Source: Gillisia lutea (GTDB lineage: Bacteria > Bacteroidota > Bacteroidia > Flavobacteriales > Flavobacteriaceae). Taken from it: a DNA stretch of 59,692 bases. The stretch spans positions 1 to 59,692 of the forward strand of contig NZ_JAKGTH010000012.1 of the NCBI RefSeq assembly GCF_021568705.1, given 5' to 3'. Shown here one piece after another: positions 8,076 to 17,398 of this stretch (position 1 is the first letter of the stretch; each line of letters starts with the position of its first letter). The translations under genes were made by a program, and so were the position numbers. The notes below the pieces were generated by a model. The model saw nothing but the letters and a program-made list of their open reading frames with translations. It did not search any database and was not told the DNA's origin.

Positions 8076-8834
8076 CTATCTTTTTAAGACTTTATATTCT
8101 TCATAACAACCACTAATTGCATCGAGAATTTGCAAATCGTTAGCAGTGCGAATAAAATCTTTTGAATAATTACAGCGGGCGAGAATCTCGTCAATATCCA
8201 CTTCATTTATCTGTAAAACAGCAGCGAGAGTTTGTCGGTCAAATTTTGACTGCAAAAGGGTTCTAATTTCATCATCTTCTTTCATCTTCCGAAGTTTGCG
8301 CATCTGGGCAGGTTTCTTTCCGAAGATATTATAGAGCGCATCTGCGGGGTTAAATATGGCACCCAAAACTTTTGTTGCTGCATTAGGAGAATAGCTACCT
8401 CCTTCATAAGCAGAGTTTAAACCGGAAATACTGTATCTGTAATTTTCATAAATAGGAATGTTTTTCACGTCAATTTCAAGATAACCTGTTAATTGAATAG
8501 GCTTAACCAGAACTTCTTCCAGCGCTATTCCAAGTTCTGTCATTTTAACCTTAACCACTCCGTATTTTAACCAGTCGTTGGTAACTCTTACTCGTATAGT
8601 TCTAAAGCCTAGGTAAGAAAAATATAGGGTATCATTAACTGTAGCAGCAAGCTCAAAATCTCCTTCTTCACTTGAGGTGGTACCCTTAACCTGATTTAGA
8701 TTAACAATATGCACATTCTCTAAAGGCTTATCGTTAGAAGCATTTAACACTTTACCGGTTACTATATCAGTTTCCTGAGCAAGAGTGCCAAAAGTTATTA
8801 AAAATAGACTTAAAAGGGTTATATATATTCTCAT
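8076..8834 (-). CDS. Exported carboxypeptidase-like regulatory-domain protein
   Basis: The 252-residue protein has a signal peptide (MRIYITLLSLFLITFGTLAQ) and then a CarboxypepD_reg-like beta-sandwich: TGKVLNASNDKPLENVHI, GTTSSEEGDFEL and YFSYLGFRTIRV (about 25-85). This domain also precedes TonB-dependent receptors in this phylum, but here no plug or barrel follows. The rest is helical, with GKKPAQMRKLRKMKEDDE, and has no recognised domain. It is a periplasmic or outer-membrane-associated protein of unknown role. It sits alone between the SRPBCC gene (convergent, 17 bases) and the terminator of the helicase gene. Confidence 0.75.
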   Translation of the reverse strand: MRIYITLLSLFLITFGTLAQETDIVTGKVLNASNDKPLENVHIVNLNQVKGTTSSEEGDFELAATVNDTLYFSYLGFRTIRVRVTNDWLKYGVVKVKMTELGIALEEVLVKPIQLTGYLEIDVKNIPIYENYRYSISGLNSAYEGGSYSPNAATKVLGAIFNPADALYNIFGKKPAQMRKLRKMKEDDEIRTLLQSKFDRQTLAAVLQINEVDIDEILARCNYSKDFIRTANDLQILDAISGCYEEYKVLKR

Positions 8835-8846
8835 ACATGATATAAT

Positions 8847-8892
8847 ACAAAAAGGAGAAGTATAGTAAATATTGTACCAAACTTCTCCCTTT
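8847..8892 (-). terminator. Rho-independent terminator of the DEAD-box helicase gene
   Basis: Minus-strand hairpin: 8881-8892 pairs with 8851-8861 (GGGAGAAGT with ACTTCTCC) and the stem runs into a U tract encoded by the A run at 8849-8853. It lies directly after the helicase stop. Confidence 0.75.
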
Positions 8893-8899
8893 GTCTAAT

Positions 8900-10750
8900 T
8901 TATTCTGATCTTCTAGATTTTCTTCTATTTACAGAGCTGGTAATATTTTTACTTCTTGCTCCACCTTTTCCAGAGGAATTTCTGTCTTTAGAATCAGATC
9001 CAGAAGATCGTCTTCTACCTTCTCCACCTTCAGAGGAGGAGGATCTTGGTTTGAAAGAACCTTTATCGCTTCTACCTCCGCGGTCTCCACGATCTCTTTT
9101 TTCTCCTCGTGGTTTGCGTGATCGTCCAGAAGAACGTCCACCTCCGCCACCACCTTGGGAGATCTCCACGTTAACATTTCTACCTTGGTGTTGGAAACCT
9201 TGGAATTTCTCAATAACCTTATCGGCTAATTCACTATTTGTATTAAAGAAAGAAAAACTATCTTTTACATCAACTTTAAATACATCATCTCTGCCCAGGT
9301 CCAGTGTTTCTTTTAAGAAATCTTTCAATTTCATCCAATCGAAATCATCTTTTGCACCAACGTTTATGAAGAAACGAGTGCTATCTCCACCATCTGTATC
9401 TCTACCACTATCTCTGGTGTTTGAAGCTTTAGAATTAAGGTTAGCCGCATTCTTATAATAGTTGAAGAAACGAGTAAATTCTACAGAAAACACTTTTTTA
9501 ATGATCTCTTCTTTAGAAAAGTCTTTAAGAACTTCTTCTATGCTTGGCAAATAAGGATCGATATCATGATTGATCTCGGTATTCCTAATATCGTTTGCTA
9601 AATGGAAAAGCTGAACTCTACAAATTTCCATTCCATCAGGAATGTCTTTTTGCTCAAAGTTTTGCTTGATAATACGTTCAATGCTCTTTATTTTACGAAG
9701 TTCACTTTTAGAAACGATTACTATAGAAACTCCGCTTTTTCCGGCTCTACCGGTTCTACCACTTCGGTGGGTGTAAGTTTCAACCTCATCAGGAAGTTGG
9801 TAGTTAATTACGTGTGTAATATCATCTACATCAATTCCACGTGCAGCAACATCGGTAGCAACCAACATTTGGATCTGGCGATTTCTGAAACTCTTCATAA
9901 CCATATCACGTTGGTTCTGACTTAGATCACCATGAATTGCAGCTGCGCTATAGCCATCTTCAATAAGTTGTTCTGCAACTTTTTGAGTATCTCTTTTTGT
10001 TCTACAAAAAATAACCGAGAAGATATCCGGATTGGCATCGGCCAAACGCTTTAATGCAGCATAACGGTCGCGAGAATTTACTAGGTAATACTCATGTGAA
10101 ACATTTGAGGTTCCTTGGTTTTTATTTCCAACGGTAATCTCTACTGGATCATGCATGAATTTTTTAGCTATGATAGATACCTCTCTAGGCATTGTAGCCG
10201 AAAATAACCAGGTACTCTTTTCTATAGGGGTATGTGACAATATTGCTGTAATGTCCTCAAAGAATCCCATGTTAAGCATTTCATCGGCCTCATCAAGAAT
10301 ACAATATTCAATTTTTGAAATGTCAACCAACTTACGGTTGATCATATCTTGCATTCTTCCGGGAGTAGCAACGATAACTTGTGCACCACGTGAAATTTGT
10401 CTTGCTTGATCTGTAATACTTGCTCCACCATATACAGCAACGGTGTTTAAACCTTTGGTATGTTTAGAGTAATTTTTAAGCTCATTTGTAATTTGCAAAC
10501 ACAATTCCCTGGTAGGGGAAAGAATTAATCCTTGGGTGTGTCTTCTGTTAGCATCGATTTTTTGAATGAGTGGAAAACCAAAAGCGGCGGTTTTTCCTGT
10601 ACCTGTTTGGGCAAGTGCAACCATATCGGTGTCTTCTTGCAATAAAATAGGGATCGCTTTCTCCTGTACCTCACTTGGCTCCGTAAAGCCCATATCCTCA
10701 ATAGCTTTAAGAATGGCAGGATTTAATCCTAATTGTTCAAATTTATTCAT
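8900..10750 (-). CDS. deaD: DEAD-box RNA helicase (DeaD/CsdA-like) with Gly/Arg-rich tail
   Basis: The 616-residue ATP-dependent RNA helicase probably acts in ribosome assembly and RNA unwinding in the cold. Motifs: Q motif near the N terminus, Walker A AQTGTGKT (47-54), DEAD (153-156), SAT (184-186), and HRSGRTGRAG around 330. After the helicase core come a helical dimerisation-like region, a DbpA/CsdA-type RNA-binding fold (FFINVGAKDDFDW...), and a low-complexity tail of roughly 85 residues (from about 530) rich in Gly, Arg, Ser and Lys, an RNA-binding or condensate-forming type of segment. A TACCTTTG element lies 19 bases upstream of the ATG. Assignment to deaD rather than another family paralogue is by architecture. 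Confidence 0.88.
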   Translation of the reverse strand: MNKFEQLGLNPAILKAIEDMGFTEPSEVQEKAIPILLQEDTDMVALAQTGTGKTAAFGFPLIQKIDANRRHTQGLILSPTRELCLQITNELKNYSKHTKGLNTVAVYGGASITDQARQISRGAQVIVATPGRMQDMINRKLVDISKIEYCILDEADEMLNMGFFEDITAILSHTPIEKSTWLFSATMPREVSIIAKKFMHDPVEITVGNKNQGTSNVSHEYYLVNSRDRYAALKRLADANPDIFSVIFCRTKRDTQKVAEQLIEDGYSAAAIHGDLSQNQRDMVMKSFRNRQIQMLVATDVAARGIDVDDITHVINYQLPDEVETYTHRSGRTGRAGKSGVSIVIVSKSELRKIKSIERIIKQNFEQKDIPDGMEICRVQLFHLANDIRNTEINHDIDPYLPSIEEVLKDFSKEEIIKKVFSVEFTRFFNYYKNAANLNSKASNTRDSGRDTDGGDSTRFFINVGAKDDFDWMKLKDFLKETLDLGRDDVFKVDVKDSFSFFNTNSELADKVIEKFQGFQHQGRNVNVEISQGGGGGGRSSGRSRKPRGEKRDRGDRGGRSDKGSFKPRSSSSEGGEGRRRSSGSDSKDRNSSGKGGARSKNITSSVNRRKSRRSE

Positions 10751-10769
10751 ATAAAATTTTAATAAGCTG

Positions 10770-10777
10770 CAAAGGTA
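10770..10777 (-). promoter_or_regulatory. Bacteroidota -7 element (TACCTTTG) for the helicase gene
   Basis: TACCTTTG on the minus strand matches TAnnTTTG and lies 19 bases before the ATG at 10750. No clear TTG at the -33 position. Confidence 0.4.
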
Positions 10778-10825
10778 AGCATTAGTTTACAGCTTATTGC
10801 AGAATTTTATAAGTAATAAATATGG

Positions 10826-11398
10826 CTATTTTGAAAGGTATTCTATTAAGGCTTTTATGGCTTTTCCACGGTGACTTAATTCTGATTTTTTCTGAAGTTC
10901 CATTTCAGCGAAGGTTTCCTTGAAGTTATCAGGCTGAAAAACAGGATCATATCCAAAGCCGAAACTTCCCCTTTTTTCTTTTATGATTTTTCCTTCGCAA
11001 ATTCCTGTAAATAAATATTGATGCTCGTTTATATTAAGTGCGATCACCGTTTTAAACCTGGCTTCTCGGTTTGTGACATCGGCTAGTTTAGAAAGTAGTT
11101 TCTCCATATTGGCATCATCACTTTTATCTTCTCCGGCATAACGTGCAGAATACACTCCCGGTTCCCCATTAAGAGCAGTTACTTCTAAACCAGTATCATC
11201 AGCAAAACAATCCATATTATAATGTTGTTTTACGTAATTGGCCTTTAAAATGGCGTTACCATCAATGGTATCGGCAGTTTCAGGAATTTCGTCATAACAG
11301 CCTATGTCATCTAAAGAAAGCAATTCTATAGACTCCGGGAACAACACCTGAATTTCTTTAAGTTTATTCTTATTGTGGGTGGCAAAAACTAATTTCAT
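10826..11398 (-). CDS. rdgB: Non-canonical purine NTP pyrophosphatase (RdgB/HAM1)
   Basis: This 190-residue enzyme hydrolyses dITP, ITP and XTP to monophosphates, cleaning the nucleotide pool. Signatures: the N-terminal VFATHNKNKLKEI, ADDTGLEV with its catalytic Asp pair, GVYSARYAG, FGFGYDPVF, and the C-terminal SHRGKAI purine-binding motif. Length and all key residues are as in the family. It follows rlmH by 12 bases on the same strand, and the pair appears to be one transcript from the promoter at 11909-11937. Confidence 0.92.
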   Translation of the reverse strand: MKLVFATHNKNKLKEIQVLFPESIELLSLDDIGCYDEIPETADTIDGNAILKANYVKQHYNMDCFADDTGLEVTALNGEPGVYSARYAGEDKSDDANMEKLLSKLADVTNREARFKTVIALNINEHQYLFTGICEGKIIKEKRGSFGFGYDPVFQPDNFKETFAEMELQKKSELSHRGKAIKALIEYLSK

Positions 11399-11410
11399 CT
11401 AGAGGTTTTT

Positions 11411-11884
11411 TTAACGATGATGATAAGGTTCATTTTTCAGGATGGTAAACGCACGATAGAGTTGCTCGACAAAGAATAACCGTACCATTTGGTGGGAGAA
11501 GGTCATTTTAGAAAGAGAAACCTTTGCATCTGCTCTATTGTAAACGGCTTCAGAAAAACCATAAGGTCCGCCAATTATAAACACCAATTGCTTTAAACCG
11601 CTATTGAGCCTTTTTTGAATGTATTCTGAAAAGCCTTCCGATGAGAATTGTTTTCCATTTTCATCTAAAAGCACTACAAAATCTGAATTGTTTAATTTGT
11701 TTAGCAAGAGCTCTCCCTCTTTGGTCTTTTGTTGATTTTCATCCAGATTCTTAACTTTTTTAAGATCAGGAATAAGCTCAAATTCAAATTTATTGTAAAA
11801 ACCGAGACGTTTAATGTAAACCTCTGTCAAATTTTGAATGGCGGGATCATCAGTTTTACCTATCCCCAGTAATTTTATGGTCAT
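11411..11884 (-). CDS. rlmH: 23S rRNA pseudouridine-1915 N3-methyltransferase RlmH
   Basis: The 157-residue SPOUT methyltransferase modifies the pseudouridine in helix 69 of 23S rRNA at the subunit interface. It has the expected FIIGGPYGFS SAM-binding loop, the SLSKMTFSHQMVRLFFVEQLYRA helix region, and the C-terminal NEPYHHR that closes the active site. Length is normal (about 155). It is the first gene of the rlmH-rdgB pair and is divergent from nadC, with 41 bases between the two start codons. Confidence 0.93.
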   Translation of the reverse strand: MTIKLLGIGKTDDPAIQNLTEVYIKRLGFYNKFEFELIPDLKKVKNLDENQQKTKEGELLLNKLNNSDFVVLLDENGKQFSSEGFSEYIQKRLNSGLKQLVFIIGGPYGFSEAVYNRADAKVSLSKMTFSHQMVRLFFVEQLYRAFTILKNEPYHHR

Positions 11885-11908
11885 TTTACTAAGACTTTGC
11901 TACATTTA

Positions 11909-11937
11909 CAAAAATAAGTATTGAAATGATCTCACAA
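11909..11937 (-). promoter_or_regulatory. Promoter of rlmH-rdgB (TTG-N18-TATTTTTG)
   Basis: On the minus strand a TTG (plus-strand CAA at 11935-11937, inside the start of nadC) is followed after 18 bases by TATTTTTG (11916 to 11909). This fits the Bacteroidota consensus apart from one base less in the spacer. The -33 element overlaps codons 4-5 of nadC. Confidence 0.5.
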
Positions 11938-12783
11938 GCACAATTTCAAAAGGAAATTGAATTAATTATTGTCAACGCTGTAAGAGAAGACGTTGGAGAC
12001 GGGGACCATAGTTCTCTGGCGTGTATTCCTGCACAAGCCAAAGGCCGTGCAAAACTCCTTGTAAAAGATACAGGGATAATAGCGGGAGTAGAATTTGCTA
12101 AACAGGTTTTTTACTATGTAGATCCCAGTTTAAAAATAGAAACTCTTATAAATGATGGTGAACAGGTGAAACGTGGGGATATAGTGTTCTATGTAGAAGG
12201 ATCTTCGCAATCTATTTTAAAAGGAGAAAGATTGGTTTTAAATGCCATGCAGCGTATGAGTGCAATAGCAACTAAAACCAAAGATTTTGCTGAGAAACTA
12301 AAGGGCACCAATACAAAAATATTAGATACTAGGAAAACTACCCCGGGAATTAGAGCTTTGGAAAAATGGGCCGTTAAAATTGGTGGTGGTGAAAATCATC
12401 GTTTTGCCTTGTATGATATGATCATGCTTAAAGATAATCATATCGATTTTGCAGGCGGTATTACCAGAGCTATAGAAAAAACTAAAGCGTATCTCAAAGA
12501 AAAAGATTTGGATCTCAAAATTATCGTTGAAGCTCGTGATCTGGAAGAAATTCAGGAGATATTAGAATCGGAAGGAATCTATCGAATTTTGATAGATAAT
12601 TTTAATTATGAAGATACCAAAAAGGCAGTTCAGCTTATTAATAAAAAGTGTTTAACCGAATCCAGCGGGGGAATTACCCTGGATACTGTTAGAAAATATG
12701 CCGAATGCGGAGTAGATTTTGTCTCTAGTGGAGCGTTAACCCACTCTGTTTATAATATGGACCTAAGCTTAAAAGCGGTTTAA
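11926..12783 (+). CDS. nadC: Nicotinate-nucleotide pyrophosphorylase (carboxylating), quinolinate phosphoribosyltransferase
   Basis: The 285-residue enzyme makes nicotinate mononucleotide from quinolinate and PRPP in de novo NAD synthesis. It shows the N-terminal EDVGDGDHSS, the ILDTRKTTPGIRALEK substrate loop, KIGGGENHRFALYDMIMLKDNH, IIVEARDLEE, and a C-terminal DFVSSGALTHS phosphate-binding region. All are diagnostic and complete. The YihY-family gene starts three bases after the stop, so they are cotranscribed. Confidence 0.94.
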   Translation: MISQAQFQKEIELIIVNAVREDVGDGDHSSLACIPAQAKGRAKLLVKDTGIIAGVEFAKQVFYYVDPSLKIETLINDGEQVKRGDIVFYVEGSSQSILKGERLVLNAMQRMSAIATKTKDFAEKLKGTNTKILDTRKTTPGIRALEKWAVKIGGGENHRFALYDMIMLKDNHIDFAGGITRAIEKTKAYLKEKDLDLKIIVEARDLEEIQEILESEGIYRILIDNFNYEDTKKAVQLINKKCLTESSGGITLDTVRKYAECGVDFVSSGALTHSVYNMDLSLKAV

Positions 12784-12786
12784 TTC

Positions 12787-13707
12787 ATGCTTAATAAAAA
12801 GGCAAAATCTGCACTGGGAAGAATCTCTGATGCATGGGAGCAATGGACAAAGAGTATTGTTCTTCCCGGCTTGGACGGATTAACGGCGTATGATTTATGG
12901 GTGATTTATTCCGGAGGTATTATTCACGGAACATTTTCTACCAGGGCCAGTGCTATTGCTTTTAGCTTTTTTATGGCGCTATTCCCATTTCTTATTTTTA
13001 TACTGAATTTGATTCCTTATATCAATTTCATAGATGATTTTCAGTTGCAGTTTTTGGTGTTTATGGATTCGCTTTTACCACCCACCACATCTGAATTTTT
13101 TAATGATATTTTTCTTGATATCGCCAGCACGCCTCGAGGTGGATTGCTATCATTTGCGTTCATATTATCAATTTTTTTAATGACCAATGGTGTAAATGCA
13201 ATATTCACGGGTTTTGAATTCTCATATCATACTAATGCCAATAGATCGATAATCAGGCAGTATGTAATAGCAGTAGGGGTCTCCATTATCATGGCATTGT
13301 TATTGTTAATTACAGTGATACTGGCTGTTTACCTAACATATGCGGTAGACGACCTTAGTGAGTTAGGCGTGTTTGGTGAAAATGGAATTTCGGCACAGCT
13401 GGTAAAATACATAGTATTCGTGTTGTTAATATATGTAGCAGTGGCAACTTTATATTATTTTGGCACAAAGGAAGGTAGGCAATCCAGATTTTTTTCAGTG
13501 GGAGCTTTATTTACCACTTTACTTATTTTGCTCACTACTTATTTGTTTGGTCTCTATATTGAAAATTTTTCGCAGTATAATGAGTTGTATGGATCTATTG
13601 GAGCGTTATTGGTACTAATGGTATATATTTGGCTCAATTCCAATATTTTATTGCTAGGATACGAATTAAATGCATCTTTAATTAAATTAAAGAGAAATTT
13701 TAAATAA
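12787..13707 (+). CDS. YihY/BrkB family inner-membrane protein
   Basis: The 306-residue protein has about six transmembrane helices and the family pattern: an early amphipathic GTFSTRASAIAFSFFMALFPFLIFIL segment, a central FAFILSIFLMTNGVNAIFTGFE, and a late GSIGALLVLMVYIWLNSNILLLGYELNA. These proteins were once called ribonuclease BN or virulence factor BrkB; the RNase claim is obsolete and the true function is unclear. Coupling to nadC is by location only. A 25-base gap leads to the next gene. Confidence 0.82.
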   Translation: MLNKKAKSALGRISDAWEQWTKSIVLPGLDGLTAYDLWVIYSGGIIHGTFSTRASAIAFSFFMALFPFLIFILNLIPYINFIDDFQLQFLVFMDSLLPPTTSEFFNDIFLDIASTPRGGLLSFAFILSIFLMTNGVNAIFTGFEFSYHTNANRSIIRQYVIAVGVSIIMALLLLITVILAVYLTYAVDDLSELGVFGENGISAQLVKYIVFVLLIYVAVATLYYFGTKEGRQSRFFSVGALFTTLLILLTTYLFGLYIENFSQYNELYGSIGALLVLMVYIWLNSNILLLGYELNASLIKLKRNFK

Positions 13708-13732
13708 ATTAACCCAATTAAATTTAATAAAT

Positions 13733-14296
13733 ATGAAAAAAGCCTTATTTTTTATAGTTGCCTTAGTAGGTCTGGCAACTTCTTCTGCACAAACTAAAAT
13801 GGCAGGAGTAACATTACCAAATACCGTTAATTTTGAAGGACAAAGTCTTTCCATAAATGGTGCTGGGGTAAGAGAGAAATTTTGGATGGATATGTATGCG
13901 GGTGCCCTTTATTTAGATGGGAAATCTGCCGATGCCAAAGGAATTATCAATGCAGATAAACCTATGGCTATTAAGCTTCATATTGTGTCCGGTCTTATTA
14001 CAAGCCAAAAAATGATTGACGCGGTAAATGAAGGTTTTGAGAATTCCACCAACGGTAAAACTTCGGGAATCTCTAAGGAAATTACAACGTTTAAAAACTA
14101 TTTCTCTGAGGAAATAAGTAAAAATGATGTTTTTGACATTGTATATATACCATCAAAGGGAGTGCTAGTATATAAAAATGGAAAGCAAAAAGGAACACTT
14201 CAAGGAATGGAATTTAAGAAAGCCTTATTTGGAATCTGGTTATCTGATAAACCGGCAGATAAGGATTTGAAGAAAGGGATGTTGGGGAAAAGCTAA
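13733..14296 (+). CDS. Exported chalcone isomerase-like protein
   Basis: The 187-residue protein has a signal peptide (MKKALFFIVALVGLATSSAQ) and a chalcone isomerase-like fold: VTLPNTVNFEGQSLSINGAGVR, MDMYAGALYLDGKS, a helical DAVNEGFENS, and GTLQGMEFKKALFGIWLSD at the end. The bacterial members lack proven isomerase activity and are thought to bind fatty acids or other hydrophobic ligands; the export signal fits a periplasmic role. It could be transcribed with nadC and the YihY gene or separately. Confidence 0.78.
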   Translation: MKKALFFIVALVGLATSSAQTKMAGVTLPNTVNFEGQSLSINGAGVREKFWMDMYAGALYLDGKSADAKGIINADKPMAIKLHIVSGLITSQKMIDAVNEGFENSTNGKTSGISKEITTFKNYFSEEISKNDVFDIVYIPSKGVLVYKNGKQKGTLQGMEFKKALFGIWLSDKPADKDLKKGMLGKS

Positions 14297-14345
14297 TAGC
14301 TTGAATGGTAAAAGAAATTTTTGAATTGAACTTAAAAATCAAAAA

Positions 14346-14780
14346 ATGAAGGCGAAGAAACCGATTTTATATTTTTTAATGATCTTATTTATTTCCTTGA
14401 ATACACAGGCGCAGTCGGTGATAGGGGAATGGAGAACTATCAACGAGGAAACTGGAAAGGCTAATTCCATTATCAAGATATATGAAGATAATGGTGAGAT
14501 ATGTGGAAAGGTAGTAAGAATATTAAAGGAAGAAGATAGGGATCGACGATGTACTAAATGTGAGGGAGATTTAAAAGATAAGCCTATTGAAGGGCTGGTT
14601 GTAATGCGAGGTTTAGAGAAAGATGGCCAAGAATATGTTAATGGAGAAGTTACCGACCCTAAATCAGGGAAAGTATATAAATGTAAAATCTGGCTAAATG
14701 AGAATAATCCTGATATTTTAAATATTAGAGGTTATATAGCTTTCTTTTACAGGACGCAGACCTGGGAAAGAGCAAAATAG
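14346..14780 (+). CDS. DUF2147 family exported protein
   Basis: The 144-residue protein has a signal peptide (PILYFLMILFISLNTQAQ) followed by a compact beta-rich DUF2147 domain: SVIGEWRTINEETGKANSII, EICGKVVRILKEED, CTKCEG, and a C-terminal IRGYIAFFYRTQTWER. A CTKC pair near residues 78-81 could form a disulphide. The family is common in Bacteroidota; its role is unknown, and a lipocalin-like fold is my inference. A terminator follows directly. Confidence 0.8.
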   Translation: MKAKKPILYFLMILFISLNTQAQSVIGEWRTINEETGKANSIIKIYEDNGEICGKVVRILKEEDRDRRCTKCEGDLKDKPIEGLVVMRGLEKDGQEYVNGEVTDPKSGKVYKCKIWLNENNPDILNIRGYIAFFYRTQTWERAK

Positions 14781-14800
14781 TACGACAGTAATTTTTAGAT

Positions 14801-14833
14801 AAAAAACCATTCTTTTAAAGAGTGGTTTTTTTA
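14801..14833 (+). terminator. Rho-independent terminator after the DUF2147 gene
   Basis: Stem ACCATTCTTT/AAAGAGTGGT (one G-U pair) flanked by A and T runs (14801-14806 and 14826-14832). Confidence 0.75.
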
Positions 14834-14881
14834 TTTCCAGTGAAAAGAAGTTTAAATTTGTTACCCTCTTAAGCGCTATAC

Positions 14882-17335
14882 ATGAGTTTTTATATTAATG
14901 TCATCCTTCCCCTACCTTTAGAAAATCAGTTTACCTATGCTGTAGAACCCGAGGAAGCAGAATTTTTAAGGCCCGGGATGCGGGTAGCAGTTCCGTTTGG
15001 TAAAACCAAGATATATACAGGTATTGTCGCTAAAATCCATCAAGATTCACCACAGGTTTATGAAGCTAAACCTATAGAGCAGATATTAGATGAGTTGCCT
15101 GTGGTCACTATGTTTCAACTTGAGTTCTGGCAGTGGATATCTAAATATTATATGTGTGCAACTGGCGAAGTCTTAAAAGCTGCTTTGCCGGGAGCTTTTT
15201 TATTAGAGAGTGAAACACTTATCCAGCTATCGGGAGAAAAAGATATTTCAGAAGAAATTTTAACCGATCAGGAATATCTGATATACGAGGCACTTCAACG
15301 TCAATCATCTTTAAAAATCCACGAGGTAATACAGTTGCTGGATAAAAAAACGGTTCTGCCGGTTATTAACTCCATGGTTGCAAAAAATATTGTAGTTATA
15401 AATCAGGAAATATTTGAGCAGTACAAACCTAAATTGATTCGATATGTTCGCTTAAATAAGAAGTTTGATGCGGAAAAGGAGATGCATTCATTATTAGATG
15501 AGTTAAGCAGAGCTCCAAAGCAGCGGGACGTTATTCTGAGTTTATTTCAAATTCAGGCACAAAACAAAAAACCTATCCAGATAAAAGAGCTTTCATCGGC
15601 TAGTGGTGCTTCCGCAGCGATTATTAAAAGTTTGATCGCTAAAAATGTTTTAGAAGAATATCATTTAAAAACCGATAGGGTAAAATTTGAAATAGGAGAG
15701 ACGGATCAATCCCTTATATTGAATGAATGGCAACAAGCCGCTTTCGAGGAGGTAAATTCAGGTTTCGCAAATAAAGAAATATGTCTCTTGCATGGGGTCA
15801 CTTCTTCCGGTAAAACTGAGATTTATATTAAATTGATTGAGCAGGTAATTGCCCAAGGAAAACAGGTGTTATATTTATTACCTGAAATAGCCCTCACTTC
15901 TCAGTTAGTAGAAAGGTTGCAATCTTTTTTTGGGGAGCAGGTTTTAGTGTATCACAGTAAATATTCCGTTAATGAAAGAATGGAAGTTTATAAGCATGTG
16001 CTAAGTGGCGATACGAAAGCAAAGATCATTTTAGGAGCCCGATCTTCAATATTCCTTCCCTTTCAAGACCTTGGATTGATAGTAGTTGATGAAGAGCATG
16101 AGACCACCTTTAAACAATTTGATCCTGCGCCCAGGTACAACGCTCGAGATGCGTCTATTGTTCTGGCTAATATGCATAAAGCTAATGTGGTTATGGGGTC
16201 TGCTACACCCTCCTTAGAATCATATTTTAATGCTACGCACAATAAGTATAAGCTAATTTCTTTAAACAGAAGGTTTGGCAACGTACAGCTTCCCGATATA
16301 GAGATTGTGGATATAAAGGAAAAATATAAAAAGAAACGAATGACTGGTCATTTTTCTGATCGGTTGTTAGAAGAAATAAAAATCACGTTAGAAGAAGGAG
16401 AACAGGTGATTCTTTTTCAAAATAGAAGAGGATATTCCCCAATTTTAGAATGTCTTACCTGCGGGCATTCTCCTCAATGTCCGAATTGTGATGTGAGTTT
16501 AACATATCATAATAATAGCAATCAGTTGCGTTGCCATTACTGCGGTTATCATATTGCAATGCAGAAAAAATGTATGGCTTGTGATAGCTTGGAAATTACC
16601 ACTAAAGGATTTGGAACCGAACAAATTGAAACCGAACTGAAAGCTCTATTGCCGGAAGCGAGGATTGGAAGAATGGATCTGGATACCACACGAGGGAAAC
16701 ACGGACATCAAAAGATAATTAGCGCTTTTGAACAAGAGAGTATTGATGTATTAGTGGGAACTCAAATGTTGAGTAAAGGATTAGACTTTCGTAAAGTAAG
16801 GTTGGTTGGTATTATGAATGCTGATAACTTATTGAACTTCCCAGATTTTAGGGCTCATGAAAGAAGTTTTCAGTTAATGTTGCAGGTAGCAGGAAGGGCA
16901 GGGCGTACTAAAGCTCGTGGAAAGGTGCTTGTTCAAACTTATAATCCGCATCATCAAATAGTGAAGCAGGTTTCAGAAAATAACTATTTTGAAATGTATA
17001 AGGAGCAGTTAGAGGAGCGCTATCAGTACAAATACCCGCCATATTACAAATTGATTAAATTCACTTTAAAAAGTAGGGATTATTCAAAAACCAACGAAGC
17101 GGCAGATTGGCTAGCGCAGGGATTGTCGACTATTTTCAAGCAGCATGTTCTAGGGCCTGAATTTCCGCCTGTAGCCCGTATTAGAAATGAATATTATAAA
17201 AATATACTTTTAAAGATTCCGCCAAATCAGTCTTTAGGGAAGACCAAGCAATATATCAATAAAGTATTAGGGAGTTTTAGATCTGTTGGGGTATGGAGAA
17301 GCGTAAGAGTAATTATAAATGTAGATCCTTACTAA
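14882..17335 (+). CDS. priA: Primosomal replication-restart helicase PriA
   Basis: The 817-residue 3'-5' DNA helicase recognises stalled forks and reloads the replisome. Domains in order: 3'-DNA-binding domain (1-100), winged-helix region, helicase lobe 1 with GVTSSGKTE (305-313) and DEEH (403-406), a zinc module with four Cys pairs (524/527, 533/536, 551/554, 564/567) inserted in lobe 2, then VGTQMLSKG, VAGRAGR and a C-terminal domain. Everything needed for activity is present. It is transcribed alone. Confidence 0.95.
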   Translation: MSFYINVILPLPLENQFTYAVEPEEAEFLRPGMRVAVPFGKTKIYTGIVAKIHQDSPQVYEAKPIEQILDELPVVTMFQLEFWQWISKYYMCATGEVLKAALPGAFLLESETLIQLSGEKDISEEILTDQEYLIYEALQRQSSLKIHEVIQLLDKKTVLPVINSMVAKNIVVINQEIFEQYKPKLIRYVRLNKKFDAEKEMHSLLDELSRAPKQRDVILSLFQIQAQNKKPIQIKELSSASGASAAIIKSLIAKNVLEEYHLKTDRVKFEIGETDQSLILNEWQQAAFEEVNSGFANKEICLLHGVTSSGKTEIYIKLIEQVIAQGKQVLYLLPEIALTSQLVERLQSFFGEQVLVYHSKYSVNERMEVYKHVLSGDTKAKIILGARSSIFLPFQDLGLIVVDEEHETTFKQFDPAPRYNARDASIVLANMHKANVVMGSATPSLESYFNATHNKYKLISLNRRFGNVQLPDIEIVDIKEKYKKKRMTGHFSDRLLEEIKITLEEGEQVILFQNRRGYSPILECLTCGHSPQCPNCDVSLTYHNNSNQLRCHYCGYHIAMQKKCMACDSLEITTKGFGTEQIETELKALLPEARIGRMDLDTTRGKHGHQKIISAFEQESIDVLVGTQMLSKGLDFRKVRLVGIMNADNLLNFPDFRAHERSFQLMLQVAGRAGRTKARGKVLVQTYNPHHQIVKQVSENNYFEMYKEQLEERYQYKYPPYYKLIKFTLKSRDYSKTNEAADWLAQGLSTIFKQHVLGPEFPPVARIRNEYYKNILLKIPPNQSLGKTKQYINKVLGSFRSVGVWRSVRVIINVDPY

Positions 17336-17398
17336 ACATTTATAGGAATTCTTAATTGAAGGGGTGAAATATAAAAAAAATGGGGGGAGTAGGGAAGT

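Noticed and set aside
9051-9458. A 135-codon open frame on the plus strand over the helicase tail
   Set aside because: It is antisense to the low-complexity Gly/Arg tail; its Pro/Ser/Leu-rich product mirrors the biased codons of the real gene and has no promoter or family likeness.
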